DNA of 64,000 bases, taken from NCBI RefSeq assembly GCF_013359905.1, contig NZ_JABMCC010000121.1:124001-188000 (forward strand), read 5' to 3'. Source of the DNA: Paenibacillus taichungensis. GTDB lineage: Bacteria > Bacillota > Bacilli > Paenibacillales > Paenibacillaceae. The translations under genes and the position numbers were made by a program. Of this stretch, positions 1 through 8,140 are shown in pieces; within the stretch, counting starts at the first letter, position 1, and each line of letters opens with the position of its first letter. The notes below the pieces were generated by a model. It saw nothing but the letters and a program-made list of their open reading frames with translations, was not told the DNA's origin and made no database searches.

Positions 1-1
1 A

Positions 2-568
2 AATAAAGAAACGGAAGATGCAATTGAAAGAGTAACTCTAGATATAAACGGGCGCACAAAAGATTTTGATTGGAGCATCTCTCATTATTCGGGAACGGAG
101 CCGCAGTTATTTTATACCGATCTTACCGGTGATGGTAAGGAAGAGGCTGTAATAATCATTCAGACTGGCCGAGGGACAGGCTTGAATAACTATGAAATTC
201 ATGTCGTTAACTCTGATAACTTAACTGAAATTAAAGTACAGCGTTATGAGGATATTGTTACTGAGCATATTGAATCGCGTATATCTAAAAATGATGATGG
301 TACATTAGCTATTACAGTGAATTCAAAAGGACAAGTAGATAATTTCAATTATGATTTCGATCCAGCACCAGACTATAATCAAGATGAGCTTGCTTTCGGC
401 GGTGTAGTTATTTATACAATGGATAATCACAAAATTAAATTAAGTCTTCCAGGCTCTATTGGTATATCTCCTACATATGTGTGTGACTTCAATATCACGT
501 ATACCTTCGATAAAGACGACAATGAATTTATTGTTGATCAGATTGAAGTTGAACCTGTTGAAAAATAG
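2..568 (+). CDS. hypothetical protein, C-terminal part (5' end outside window)
   Basis: The reading frame is open from base 2 to the TAG at 566-568, so the gene starts upstream of the window. The visible 188 codons contain YTDLTGDGKEEAVIII at about residues 42-57, an Asp/Gly-rich 'DLTGDGKEE' turn typical of FG-GAP/VCBS-like lipoproteins of Bacillales that hold one calcium-binding-like repeat. The rest is beta-rich and charged, without a membrane segment. A TTG at 182 could start a shorter frame, but it has no ribosome binding site and the continuous frame across it argues against this. Family assignment is tentative; the missing N terminus would show whether there is a lipobox. Confidence 0.75.
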   Translation, partial: NKETEDAIERVTLDINGRTKDFDWSISHYSGTEPQLFYTDLTGDGKEEAVIIIQTGRGTGLNNYEIHVVNSDNLTEIKVQRYEDIVTEHIESRISKNDDGTLAITVNSKGQVDNFNYDFDPAPDYNQDELAFGGVVIYTMDNHKIKLSLPGSIGISPTYVCDFNITYTFDKDDNEFIVDQIEVEPVEK

Positions 569-570
569 AT

Positions 571-605
571 AAAAAGCTTGTTCCAATTTTGGGGCAAGCT
601 TTTTG
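571..605 (+). terminator. rho-independent terminator
   Basis: AAAAAGCTTG and CAAGCTTTTT form a stem around a 14-nt loop and end in a T run, directly after the stop codon at 568. Confidence 0.8.
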
Positions 606-646
606 GGCATTTGAATGAATTAATTCCATGGTCATAATTTAATGAA

Positions 647-675
647 TTGACATTTTTAATGGGGAAAGTTATCTT
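647..675 (+). promoter_or_regulatory. sigma-A promoter of the MarR gene
   Basis: TTGACA (647-652), a 17-nt spacer and TATCTT (670-675). The expected start point near 682 lies just before the palindromic operator at 684-701, so a bound repressor would block initiation. Confidence 0.65.
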
Positions 676-683
676 AGTCTAAA

Positions 684-701
684 TAGTTAAGTTATTAACT
701 A
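684..701. promoter_or_regulatory. MarR operator 1 (18-bp palindrome)
   Basis: TAGTTAA-GTTA-TTAACTA is a perfect 7-bp inverted repeat with a 4-bp spacer. The same arms recur at 1321-1338 in front of the next gene. Its place just downstream of the -10 box fits autorepression. Confidence 0.75.
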
Positions 702-721
702 AATGGAGAGGAACAGAACGT

Positions 722-1213
722 ATGGATCATTTACAAGAAGAAAACTTGCCATTAATTGACTCTAAACGAGATGCGCTGCAGGAATATTTACTTCATCTGC
801 CGCTGCCAAATGCAGCTTTTTTCACGATGGTTGAGGCGACTGCCAACCTGGTAGCCGTATCGGAAAAATACTGGCAATCTCAAGGGCTGAATGGAGCAAG
901 AATCCGTGTGCTTGTGGAGATTGCCAAAGATGGGGGAACGATGCTACCTTCAGTGCTTGCCGAAAAGATTGGTGTTACCAAGGCCAACATTAGCTTACTG
1001 CTAACCCCACTGGAGCGTGATGGTTATATCGCAAGAGCTGAACATGCACGAGATGGTCGCAAGACAGTCATTTCCATTACCGATGCTGGGCGGACATTAT
1101 TGAGTGGGCATCTGCCGGGAAACCGTGAAGCTGTGGCCAGACAGATGGGCAAGTTGGATGAACAGGAGCAGCATCAGTTGATTGTTTTATTACAGAAGCT
1201 GAACAGGTCTTAA
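722..1213 (+). CDS. MarR family transcriptional regulator
   Basis: A 163-residue winged-helix regulator of the MarR type. Residues about 55-125 hold the DNA-binding core: ARIRVLVEIAKDGG (helix), PSVLAEKIGVTKANISLLLTPLERDGYI (helix-turn-helix and recognition helix) and a wing around RAEHARDGRKTVISITDAG. The length and dimerising helical ends are normal for the family. An 'AGAGG' ribosome binding site lies about 10 nt before the ATG. The gene has a clear sigma-A promoter and a palindrome that recurs before the NmrA-like gene 160 bp downstream. The simplest model is a repressor of itself and of that gene, released by a redox-active, electrophilic or phenolic ligand. The ligand is not visible from sequence. 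Confidence 0.93.
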   Translation: MDHLQEENLPLIDSKRDALQEYLLHLPLPNAAFFTMVEATANLVAVSEKYWQSQGLNGARIRVLVEIAKDGGTMLPSVLAEKIGVTKANISLLLTPLERDGYIARAEHARDGRKTVISITDAGRTLLSGHLPGNREAVARQMGKLDEQEQHQLIVLLQKLNRS

Positions 1214-1291
1214 TACATTTTAAAACGATTTTAAGCTCATTCTGGGGCCGGATATATGGAAAGGAATATGATTAGTTCAGCGAGGAATATG

Positions 1292-1320
1292 TTGAAGTCC
1301 AGCTGATCATTCTGTCCATT
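1292..1320 (+). promoter_or_regulatory. possible promoter of the NmrA-like gene
   Basis: TTGAAG (1292-1297), a 17-nt spacer and TCCATT (1315-1320), the latter preceded by TG. The -10 is weak, but the spacing and its abutment to operator 2 mirror the MarR promoter. Confidence 0.4.
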
Positions 1321-1338
1321 TAGTTAATAGCTTAACTA
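1321..1338. promoter_or_regulatory. MarR operator 2 (18-bp palindrome)
   Basis: TAGTTAA-TAGC-TTAACTA has arms identical to those of operator 1 (684-701) and the same 4-bp spacer length with different spacer bases. This is the pattern expected of a shared protein-binding site rather than a copied segment. Confidence 0.75.
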
Positions 1339-1375
1339 CTTAATGGTGATTCATTTATAGGAGGGGGAGAACACG

Positions 1376-2194
1376 ATGTCTATTATGATTACTGGAGCGA
1401 ATGGACAACTAGGCAATCTGATTATCGCAAATCTGCTAGCCAAGATCCCGGCTACCCAAATTATTGCAGGTGTCCGTAATTTGGGTATGTCCTCAACCTT
1501 AGAAGCTCTGAAGGATCAGGGTGGAGAGGTACGCTACATGGACTATGATCGTCCGGAAACATGCCAGAAAGCTTTTACCGGTGTGAATAAATTGCTGTTG
1601 ATCTCTAGCTCACATACCGATGATACAGTACGGCTAACTCAACATACTAGTGTAATTAATGCAGCGAGGAAAGCAGGAGTTGAACATATCCTCTATACTA
1701 GCTTTGCTTTTCCGCAGACGGGTCTTAAAATTCCAGTAAGCGTTCATAGACTTACCGAGCAGGTCATAATTGATTCAGGTATAAAGTATACGATTTTGCG
1801 TAACGGGCTGTACATTGATTTTGTGGATGTACTTGGATTAAATGAGGCGATACAAAGTGGTGTACTGACAACTCGTCCAGGAAATTGGCGATTCAATGCT
1901 GTAACACGTAGCGATCTTGCACAGGCAATTGCGAACGTACTCGCAGGCAAAGGATATGAGCAGCAAATCTATGAGCTGGCCGCGTCAAAAACTTGGACCT
2001 TTGCTGATCTCGCTGAGGTGCTTACAGCGTTTGCAGGAAAGACCGTTATTCACAGCGAGGATGTGTCGGTGCAGCACTGGATCTACCCTTTTTTAAGCAG
2101 TATAGATACGGTATCTACATCGAAAGACCTTGAACAATTGATGGGTCATCCGGTAACTTCGTTGAAGGATAGCATCGCACCCTTTCTGAAATAA
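1376..2194 (+). CDS. NmrA-like NAD(P)-binding oxidoreductase
   Basis: A 272-residue atypical short-chain dehydrogenase of the NmrA/QorB type. The N terminus MSIMITGANGQLGNLIIANLL carries the Rossmann dinucleotide motif (TGANGQLG, residues 6-13). GVRN near residue 32 sits at the end of beta-2, where such proteins contact the NADP phosphate. The active-site YxxxK of classical SDRs is absent, as usual in this subfamily. Members include quinone oxidoreductases and redox sensors. A GGAGGGGG ribosome binding site precedes the ATG. Control by the adjacent MarR protein through the shared palindrome suggests a role in handling quinones or other electrophiles; substrate specificity is inferred, not seen. 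Confidence 0.88.
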   Translation: MSIMITGANGQLGNLIIANLLAKIPATQIIAGVRNLGMSSTLEALKDQGGEVRYMDYDRPETCQKAFTGVNKLLLISSSHTDDTVRLTQHTSVINAARKAGVEHILYTSFAFPQTGLKIPVSVHRLTEQVIIDSGIKYTILRNGLYIDFVDVLGLNEAIQSGVLTTRPGNWRFNAVTRSDLAQAIANVLAGKGYEQQIYELAASKTWTFADLAEVLTAFAGKTVIHSEDVSVQHWIYPFLSSIDTVSTSKDLEQLMGHPVTSLKDSIAPFLK

Positions 2195-2249
2195 GCGAAC
2201 GTAAAATTGGAGCGAAGTTAAGCCTATGATTGTGAAATATAATTAATTT

Positions 2250-2263
2250 AAAAAACGCTTACA
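2250..2263. promoter_or_regulatory. candidate cre site (CcpA) before galactokinase
   Basis: On the minus strand the sequence reads TGTAAGCGTTTTTT, close to the cre consensus TGWAARCGYTWWCA. Its place about 140 bp before a sugar kinase makes catabolite control plausible. Confidence 0.4.
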
Positions 2264-2398
2264 AACTTTCAATTCTACCCTACCTTTTACGAAACGAAGC
2301 TGAGATAATGGGAGAGTAAAGGGGCATAAATTGTTCCCCGTATTGTTTATCATCTACATCAGAAAAATAAATGCTGCATATCCATAGGAGGATTATTA

Positions 2399-3697
2399 AT
2401 GACTACACAACCACTGGAACTGATCCAGTCCACTTCAGGCCAAGCGCTGCTTGCCCAAATGTATGGTCAGCAACAACTAGAAGAACAGACAGCACGTTAC
2501 ACCAAGCTCAATGAATCATTCGAACAGTATTTTGGCGTACAAGAGGGCAGCAAATTGTTCAGCGCGGCTGGACGTAGCGAAATTGGCGGCAACCACACGG
2601 ATCATAACCATGGTAAGGTGCTGGCGGGAAGTATTACGCTGGATACGATTGCTGTGGCTGCGCCAACGACGGATTCGGTAATTACCTTTTATTCAGAAGG
2701 CTATGACCAGAAGTATGTAATCGATCTCACGGATTTGGCACCGAAGGCTGAGGACGACGGCACTACGGCGTTGATTCGTGGTATGGCTGCGGGATTTGGG
2801 AAGTTTGGATACAAAGTGGGCGGCTTCCAGGCGTACATCTCCAGTAACGTGTTCTCGGCGTCCGGGCTGAGCTCGTCGGCATCGTTCGAGATGCTGATTT
2901 GTACGATTCTGAATCATTTCTACAACGATGGATCACTGGATGTGGTGGTCATGTCCAAGATTGGTCAGTATGCGGAGAATCAATATTGGAACAAACCTTC
3001 CGGTCTGCTGGATCAGATGGCTTGTGCCTATGGTGGGCTGATTGCGATTGATTTTGAGAATCCGGCCGAGCCTGTAATTGAGCCTGTACAATGGGATTTC
3101 CAACAAAACGGCTACTCCTTGGTCATTGTAAACACAGGTGGGAATCACGCGGATCTGACTGAGGACTACGCTGCTGTACCTTATGAGATGAGAGCGGTTG
3201 CTAAAGCGCTGGGCAGCAAGTATGTCCGCGAAATAACCGTCGAGGCGATCTACGCCAATCTCAAGCAGGTACGTGAAGCAGCGGGGGATCGTGCGGTACT
3301 GCGTGCGCTGCATTTCTTGGAGGAAAACAATCGGGTGGACGGTCAGGTACAGGCCTTGAGGGAAGGGCGTTTTGCTGATTTCCTGAATCTGATTACGGCA
3401 TCCGGGAGCTCATCCTGGAAGTGGCTCCAGAATGTATACCAGAGCGGCTCGGTGAAGGAACAGGAGATTGGTATCGCACTGGCGTTAACTGAAAATTACT
3501 TGCAAAAGCTGGGTGATGGCGCTTGCCGTATACACGGCGGTGGATTTGCAGGGGTCATTCTGACGATTCTTCCCAACGAAAAAGTTGAGGAGTATATGTC
3601 CTGGATGCACGGCATGCTGGATACGCCAATTATTGTGGTTAATGTGCGTGCGCAGGGTGCGGTATGTTTGAACACATTAATCGAAAACGTGGGTTAA
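2399..3697 (+). CDS. galK: galactokinase family protein (GHMP kinase)
   Basis: A 432-residue cytoplasmic GHMP-superfamily kinase predicted to phosphorylate galactose or a related sugar at C1 with ATP. GRSEIGGNHTDHNHG (residues 58-72) is the galactokinase signature in the GGNHTDHN variant seen in some Firmicutes, where classical GalK has GEHTDYN. The phosphate-binding loop FSASGLSSSAS is at about residues 153-163. GGGFAGVIL near residue 380 is GHMP motif 3. An AGGAGG ribosome binding site is well spaced before the ATG. No galT or galE is adjacent. The variant signature leaves room for another aldohexose or uronic acid substrate, so the symbol is provisional. Confidence 0.85.
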   Translation: MTTQPLELIQSTSGQALLAQMYGQQQLEEQTARYTKLNESFEQYFGVQEGSKLFSAAGRSEIGGNHTDHNHGKVLAGSITLDTIAVAAPTTDSVITFYSEGYDQKYVIDLTDLAPKAEDDGTTALIRGMAAGFGKFGYKVGGFQAYISSNVFSASGLSSSASFEMLICTILNHFYNDGSLDVVVMSKIGQYAENQYWNKPSGLLDQMACAYGGLIAIDFENPAEPVIEPVQWDFQQNGYSLVIVNTGGNHADLTEDYAAVPYEMRAVAKALGSKYVREITVEAIYANLKQVREAAGDRAVLRALHFLEENNRVDGQVQALREGRFADFLNLITASGSSSWKWLQNVYQSGSVKEQEIGIALALTENYLQKLGDGACRIHGGGFAGVILTILPNEKVEEYMSWMHGMLDTPIIVVNVRAQGAVCLNTLIENVG

Positions 3698-3997
3698 TCT
3701 TGTCGGTGTAACACACGCGATGTTTAACCTGTATAAGTAGTATTAAACAGTACATTATAGCGGTTCTCCAACTTGACGCTGGTCATGGAAGAGGATCGCT
3801 TTTTGCTGTCTACATGAGGAGAGATAGCTCGCTCTGGACTTTTTCTGAGGGAACGGTCCGTTAATAAAAAATTCAGATCAGGAGTTGGCGAAGGCGAAGA
3901 TGATTGTGGAACGTGAGCAATCTTAAGTTCAGTGCTCTATATAATTCCAAACTTTGGACGCGTTTCAGTGTTAATTAGGTAAGGGAGGGGACACAGA
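3698..3997. other. intergenic region, no clear signal
   Basis: 300 bp between the galactokinase gene and a small membrane-protein gene. I see no convincing terminator, repeat or reading frame with a ribosome binding site. Confidence 0.5.
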
Positions 3998-4279
3998 ATG
4001 ACGACAACCACAATGGCTGAGCAGGAAGAGGCGCGTTTGTATGACGAGTTGCGACATACGCTGGAAGAAGTGGAAGAAGGAAAGCAGCGGCAGAAAATGT
4101 TGAAGCGTATGATCAGGCAACTCAAGTTTGCCAAATGGCGGAAGGAACGATTTCACTGGTTTGATCAATACTTCCTGAATGTAAGGCCAGTAACACTTTG
4201 GATCATGTTAGCCACTGGGGCACTTATGCCAGTTGTATTGTTCAGCACTTTTATATGGGTGTCCTTGTGGGTGGAATGA
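3998..4279 (+). CDS. small membrane protein with coiled coil
   Basis: A 93-residue protein of unknown function. Residues 8-55 are highly charged (Glu/Arg/Lys) and heptad-like, so probably a short cytoplasmic coiled coil. Residues about 66-90 (WIMLATGALMPVVLFSTFIW) form one transmembrane helix near the C terminus, giving a tail-anchored layout. A strong AAGGGAGGGG ribosome binding site precedes the ATG. It stands alone, and I recognise no family. Confidence 0.7.
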   Translation: MTTTTMAEQEEARLYDELRHTLEEVEEGKQRQKMLKRMIRQLKFAKWRKERFHWFDQYFLNVRPVTLWIMLATGALMPVVLFSTFIWVSLWVE

Positions 4280-4617
4280 ATCATGATTGATTAGGGTAAA
4301 TACCTTTGAATGAATAGCATGTTAAAGTGAGGGCAGTGGCATATATAGAAATTATGTGGACAGTTACTGCCTACTAACTTTATTAGGATAAAGCTAAATT
4401 TATTTCCTCACGTATACACGCAAAAGTGTGAGCTTATTACTGGTAACAACTGCCTAAGTACTTGAATGTACCTACTGTCTACTACCCAAAAGGATAAAGA
4501 CTTTGTACTCATTTTTCAGTTGTTATGTACACGTCACGCCGAAGATGCACTATAATGATTCTACTTCTTTTGGAAAAAGAGGATGGAATCTAGTGAAGTG
4601 GTTCCTTATTACATAAT
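4280..4617. other. intergenic region with an imperfect direct repeat
   Basis: An AT-rich gap without a supported gene. Two imperfect copies of a roughly 28-bp segment, TACTGCCTACTA...AGGATAAAG, lie at 4365-4393 and 4473-4499. A TATAAT hexamer near 4549 has no good -35 partner. Confidence 0.4.
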
Positions 4618-4646
4618 TAAAGAGCCGAGTATATCTACAAGGCTCT
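4618..4646 (-). terminator. terminator of the lipoprotein gene
   Basis: AGAGCC (4621-4626) pairs with GGCTCT (4641-4646). Read on the minus strand the hairpin is followed by TTTAATTA, downstream of the stop at 4693. Confidence 0.5.
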
Positions 4647-4692
4647 CAGATAAAAAAATCGTATATGTTTGTTTGAGTTAAGTAGAATTCAT

Positions 4693-5007
4693 TTATTGAA
4701 GAGGCTTGATTTCATCTGGCACTGAACCCGTTTTGACTTCATAGGTATCATAATCGACCATAGTGAATATTTCCTGATCTTTGTTTCCTTTCACATATCC
4801 AGTTAAAGAAACGGTATGGGATAAATCAGCGGGAATAAATTTATGGTCTGTGAATTCAACATCAATTCCATACTTTTCTTTAAAATAGGCTTGGCTTGCT
4901 ACCTGAGCTTTTTGAATAATCTCTTTTTTCTCGTTTGACATACATCCTCCTAAAGTGAATGATATGGCGCAGATCATTAATATAAAAAGTAATCCTGATT
5001 TTTTCAA
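4693..5007 (-). CDS. small lipoprotein, candidate immunity protein of the adjacent lipase
   Basis: A 104-residue lipoprotein. Residues 1-21 form a signal peptide ending in the lipobox LGGC (Cys22), so the mature protein should be anchored on the outer membrane face. The mature part is one helix (KKEIIQKAQVASQAYFKEKYG) followed by three or four strands, a layout that suggests a small cystatin-like fold. It is divergent from, and about 80 bp away from, the lipase gene at 5090. In Staphylococcus aureus the T7SS lipase toxin TslA is neutralised by a surface lipoprotein, TilA; the gene pairing and localisation here match that arrangement. Immunity function is inferred from context, and no sequence comparison was run. 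Confidence 0.75.
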   Translation of the reverse strand: MKKSGLLFILMICAISFTLGGCMSNEKKEIIQKAQVASQAYFKEKYGIDVEFTDHKFIPADLSHTVSLTGYVKGNKDQEIFTMVDYDTYEVKTGSVPDEIKPLQ

Positions 5008-5089
5008 GTAATCACCTCATATTCCTAATGTTGTCGTTTGATAATGTGCATTATACAACTTCCGTTAACTAGAAGAAAGGGTGAATAGG

Positions 5090-6457
5090 ATGGATAAATA
5101 CATGACTGACGAATTATATTTAAAAATATCTGAGCTTGCATATACGGATGTTCCTGCAGGTCGTAGTGATATTTTGGACAAGGATGAGTACAAGGATTGG
5201 AGAACGGTTGAACCAAAGGGTGCAAGTCTGCATAGTGCGTATTCAGGATTTGATGCTATAGTTCTTGAGAATCCCAAAACAAATCAAGTTATCATCGGTT
5301 ATAGAGGTACTGAACCTGAAGGTATTATTGGAAAAGCAGCTGATATTGAGACAGATGCCTTCGATGTCGTAGGTGGTAGAACCAAAAGGCTTGAAGATGC
5401 GATAACCGATCCAGAACGTCATAATATATTTAAAAATAGTCCCTTCAAGCTTATGAAGGATAACATGGATTGGGAAAATAATCAGTTTCACCAAGCTGAG
5501 GAATTGTATGAGGCGGTGAAGGCGGCGTACCCTGATTCAGACATTTCATTGACGGGTCATTCCCTGGGTGGCGGTTTAGCTCAATATGTAGCTGCTCGTC
5601 AGGATGTGTCTGGGATGACGTATAGTGCTCCTAGTGTAACGAATCTCCTGGATGATGTCAGTTTGTCCAAGGTCAATGAGGGTCATTTTGATAACAAAAT
5701 GGTTAACGTGGTTCATCCCAATGATTCTGTAGGGGCTGGGGGAATAAGTGAATATGACAGGCACGTAGGAAGTACCGTGTATAAGGGTCAGGACTTTGAC
5801 ACCGCTAATGCGATGTATCAGAATTGGAAATTTCAGTTTCAGTTAAAGGTTCCTTTTCAGCCTCTGGGTGCAGGCTCGCCCATGTTAGTTCATGACGTAA
5901 GAATAGGTGTGGATCTGGACAAGCTTCATGTTGGTGATATTATAAGATTTTTTGATTCATTCTCGAAGGACGAAGGCAAAGGGTATCATTCCATGGATCA
6001 ATACGAGTTTGATGAGAATGGGAATCTAAAAGGACCGCTAATAGACCGGAACACTGGTGAAACCATTGATATTTCTCCTAGGTGGACGGCCCATCAGGAG
6101 GCATTTGCCACCTTCTCCAATTTGATGGCAGGTATTGTTCCTCCGTTGATCGCAGCAGCTACAGGATTTGTTAGTGGAAAAGGCGGGGGCAAGATTCAAT
6201 TAACACCGGAAGAGTTAGCGCAGGCTGCTAGGGAGATGAGGCTAAGTTTAAGTGGCTTCTCGAATGATGCCCAGACTTCGATTCAGATGTTTCAGACACA
6301 TATATCTACCAGCGAAAGTCAGTCCTTTACACCCATCGCCTATAACGCAACAGCAACGTTACAAGCAATCAATCGTTGGTATCAGGAATCCATTAGCGAA
6401 ATTGCGGAATATATTGAACGTAAAAGAGAAGATTTTGTAATCGCAGACCAACACTAA
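5090..6457 (+). CDS. lipase with C-terminal helical (T7SS-like) domain
   Basis: A 455-residue alpha/beta-hydrolase of the class 3 lipase / Mbeg1-like type. IIGYRGTEP (about residues 68-76) forms the oxyanion region. LTGHSLGGGLAQ carries the nucleophile elbow (Ser158 from this ATG). Asp212 in HPNDSVG and His300 in GYHSMD are the likely rest of the triad. There is no signal peptide. After a glycine-rich stretch (GFVSGKGGGK) the last 85 residues, from LTPEELAQAAREMR, are helical and resemble a WXG100/LXG targeting domain. A lipase in front and a helical export domain behind is the 'reverse' order of the S. aureus T7SS substrate TslA. A WXG100-like gene follows 40 bp downstream. The ATG at 5090 is preferred over GTG 5081 because AAAGGGTG is then correctly spaced. 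Confidence 0.85.
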   Translation: MDKYMTDELYLKISELAYTDVPAGRSDILDKDEYKDWRTVEPKGASLHSAYSGFDAIVLENPKTNQVIIGYRGTEPEGIIGKAADIETDAFDVVGGRTKRLEDAITDPERHNIFKNSPFKLMKDNMDWENNQFHQAEELYEAVKAAYPDSDISLTGHSLGGGLAQYVAARQDVSGMTYSAPSVTNLLDDVSLSKVNEGHFDNKMVNVVHPNDSVGAGGISEYDRHVGSTVYKGQDFDTANAMYQNWKFQFQLKVPFQPLGAGSPMLVHDVRIGVDLDKLHVGDIIRFFDSFSKDEGKGYHSMDQYEFDENGNLKGPLIDRNTGETIDISPRWTAHQEAFATFSNLMAGIVPPLIAAATGFVSGKGGGKIQLTPEELAQAAREMRLSLSGFSNDAQTSIQMFQTHISTSESQSFTPIAYNATATLQAINRWYQESISEIAEYIERKREDFVIADQH

Positions 6458-6497
6458 TGCATTTCTACATAGAAGGACTAACAGGAGGAAATGAGAA

Positions 6498-6794
6498 ATG
6501 GGCAGAATATCCGTATCCTTGTCTGATTTAAGAAAGGCTGTTCAGCAATGTGAGCAGTTGCAGCAACGGCTCATGCAGCAGGAACAGAAAATGCGCTCCA
6601 TTCATGGCCGATTGCAGCAAGACTGGATCGGTACATCCGCAACAGAGTTGACACATAAGATGCAGTCATTTATGGATGGGGCATCTGCAAAGCTGAATGA
6701 ACTCGAAGCTCATAAAGAAGAACTGAAGCGATATATTCGTAAAATGGAGGAAGCGGACAGAGAAGATCGCAGGGATCGCAGCAGGGTAGAGTAA
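6498..6794 (+). CDS. WXG100-like / ESX helical-hairpin protein
   Basis: A 98-residue all-helical protein: helix 1 (LRKAVQQCEQLQQRLMQQEQ), a central turn QDWIGTSATEL with a WxG motif at residues 38-40, then helix 2 and a highly charged tail (KMEEADREDRRDRSRVE). The length and W-x-G between two helices are diagnostic of the ESAT-6/WXG100 superfamily of type VII secretion substrates and partners. It follows the lipase in the same direction with its own AGGAGG. The likely role is co-secretion partner or export chaperone for the helical tail of the lipase. No EssC/Yuk core component lies in the window, so the secretion apparatus must be elsewhere. Confidence 0.82.
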   Translation: MGRISVSLSDLRKAVQQCEQLQQRLMQQEQKMRSIHGRLQQDWIGTSATELTHKMQSFMDGASAKLNELEAHKEELKRYIRKMEEADREDRRDRSRVE

Positions 6795-6810
6795 TACCTC
6801 TTTACAAGAA

Positions 6811-6860
6811 AATAGTTAGATAGGAATGAACCTTCCCACCTAACTATTATGGTTTGTTTT
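6811..6860 (+). terminator. terminator of the lipase/WXG operon
   Basis: AATAGTTAG and CTAACTATT are perfect 9-bp arms (6811-6819, 6840-6848) with an inner GGAA/TTCC stem, followed by a T-rich tract. Confidence 0.7.
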
Positions 6861-6900
6861 TTAAACAGTGGAGCAATGCTATCTGAATAGCCGATACAGA

Positions 6901-7431
6901 TTAATGTGTGGCAGACTTAGCCTTGTTTAAAGTCTGAATTTTCTCTTGCATGTACTGGTGGTAATCTCGAAAACTGCTGATGTGGTGCAAAGAATCGGAG
7001 TTTTCAGACTGGATCTTAATTTTACCGTCCTGAGGCAGTTTTTTCATCTCAGCAACCACTTGTTTCGAGCCTTGAATATCTCCAGCCATCTCCTGAATTC
7101 GTTGTAACAGTGTTGGATGGCCCTCATGTTGCAGCATTTCAGCGAGCGGTCTCATTTCCTCCAGCTTTTGGGTGGATCGTTCAAGAGTGGTCATTACTTT
7201 GTCTTCATCCATGCTCGCATTTAGCGAAACCATGCGATGAATATGATCCTTTTCCATCCGTTCCAGCGCTTCAAGATGGGAAGCCTCCAGTCGTTTGGGA
7301 TCGCTCCAGCTCTCGGTTTGAACAGTATCCTTCTGCTGCGAAGCATGGTTCATATTGGCATTGCCACAGCCCCATAACAGAGTCGAGCAAGTTAACACTG
7401 TTCCAACGGCGATGATGCTTTTTAACCTCAT
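6901..7431 (-). CDS. helical lipoprotein of unknown function
   Basis: A 176-residue lipoprotein with signal peptide and lipobox LLWGC (Cys22). The mature chain is almost entirely charged helix (residues 40-176), with Met, His and Glu frequent and no cysteine after the lipid anchor. I recognise no named family; it could be a small periplasm-side spacer or metal-associated helical protein. An AAGGAG ribosome binding site lies 7 nt before the ATG. It converges on the lipase/WXG operon and shares that operon's downstream hairpin region, but is probably functionally separate. Confidence 0.75.
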   Translation of the reverse strand: MRLKSIIAVGTVLTCSTLLWGCGNANMNHASQQKDTVQTESWSDPKRLEASHLEALERMEKDHIHRMVSLNASMDEDKVMTTLERSTQKLEEMRPLAEMLQHEGHPTLLQRIQEMAGDIQGSKQVVAEMKKLPQDGKIKIQSENSDSLHHISSFRDYHQYMQEKIQTLNKAKSATH

Positions 7432-7579
7432 GTTGTCACTCCTTATATAATTTCCTTATGGTAGTATGAGCCGTAAATTGGTAATTATGCATGCAAACCA
7501 ATGGATCAGAAGGTCCAACTTTTTAGCAAAGGTATTGTTTATAAAGTAAAAGGGTTGCTTGTTACAAAGGGGGAATCTC

Positions 7580-7948
7580 ATGAAACTGTACACCAACAGC
7601 ATCTGGCGATGGAGCACGACACTGTTGTATCCACTGCTAATTTTTTTAGATAGGAGTTGGACGGGGCAGCCCCATCCATGGTTCGCGTTAACCATTGCCA
7701 TTGTGTTTTGTTTTCTATGGAGTGGGGTGAAGGAGTTATTCATCTCTACCGGACTGACCTGGTTTGTTGCCATCCCGTGCTGGTGGTACTTCATTGAACT
7801 TCCCAAACCATCGTTTGGCGCAGAGAATTTTGCCGCTCATCTGTGGCTGATCGTGCTGATTTTTATATTTGTGGTGCTACTGCCACAGACCTTAATACTG
7901 ACCACACGCATGCGAATAATGGAGTATTATAGGCAGAATGGAAAATAG
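7580..7948 (+). CDS. small multi-pass membrane protein
   Basis: A 122-residue membrane protein with about four hydrophobic segments and many Trp residues. One segment near residues 88-108 (HLWLIVLIFIFVVLLPQTLIL) is followed by a positively charged cytoplasmic end (TTRMRIMEYYRQNGK). The start at 7580 is chosen over TTG 7559 because AAAGGGGG then lies 7 nt upstream. I recognise no family. Confidence 0.75.
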   Translation: MKLYTNSIWRWSTTLLYPLLIFLDRSWTGQPHPWFALTIAIVFCFLWSGVKELFISTGLTWFVAIPCWWYFIELPKPSFGAENFAAHLWLIVLIFIFVVLLPQTLILTTRMRIMEYYRQNGK

Positions 7949-7996
7949 TCTGATAGACGGTCGCTGCTTAGGGTAAATACAATAATTTAACATCAT

Positions 7997-8035
7997 AAAA
8001 AGATCTCTAACCTGTATGGTTGGAGGTCTTTTTAT
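7997..8035 (+). terminator. rho-independent terminator
   Basis: AAAAGATCTCTAACC pairs imperfectly with GGTTGGAGGTCTTTTT around TGTAT and ends in a T run. Confidence 0.75.
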
Positions 8036-8140
8036 TAATCAGCAAGGAATAAACTATTTATATTTCCATATCCATCCTGTAAAATCTTCTGAAAAAGTTA
8101 TTCACGTTGGGCGATTACGTTTAGGCATTCAGGAGGGAAT

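Noticed and set aside
4545..4560. TATAAT hexamer in the 4.3-4.6 kb gap
   Set aside because: No -35 at normal spacing and no gene downstream on that strand.
5081..5089. GTG at 5081 as start of the lipase gene
   Set aside because: It lies within the likely Shine-Dalgarno AAAGGGTG; the ATG at 5090 is better placed.
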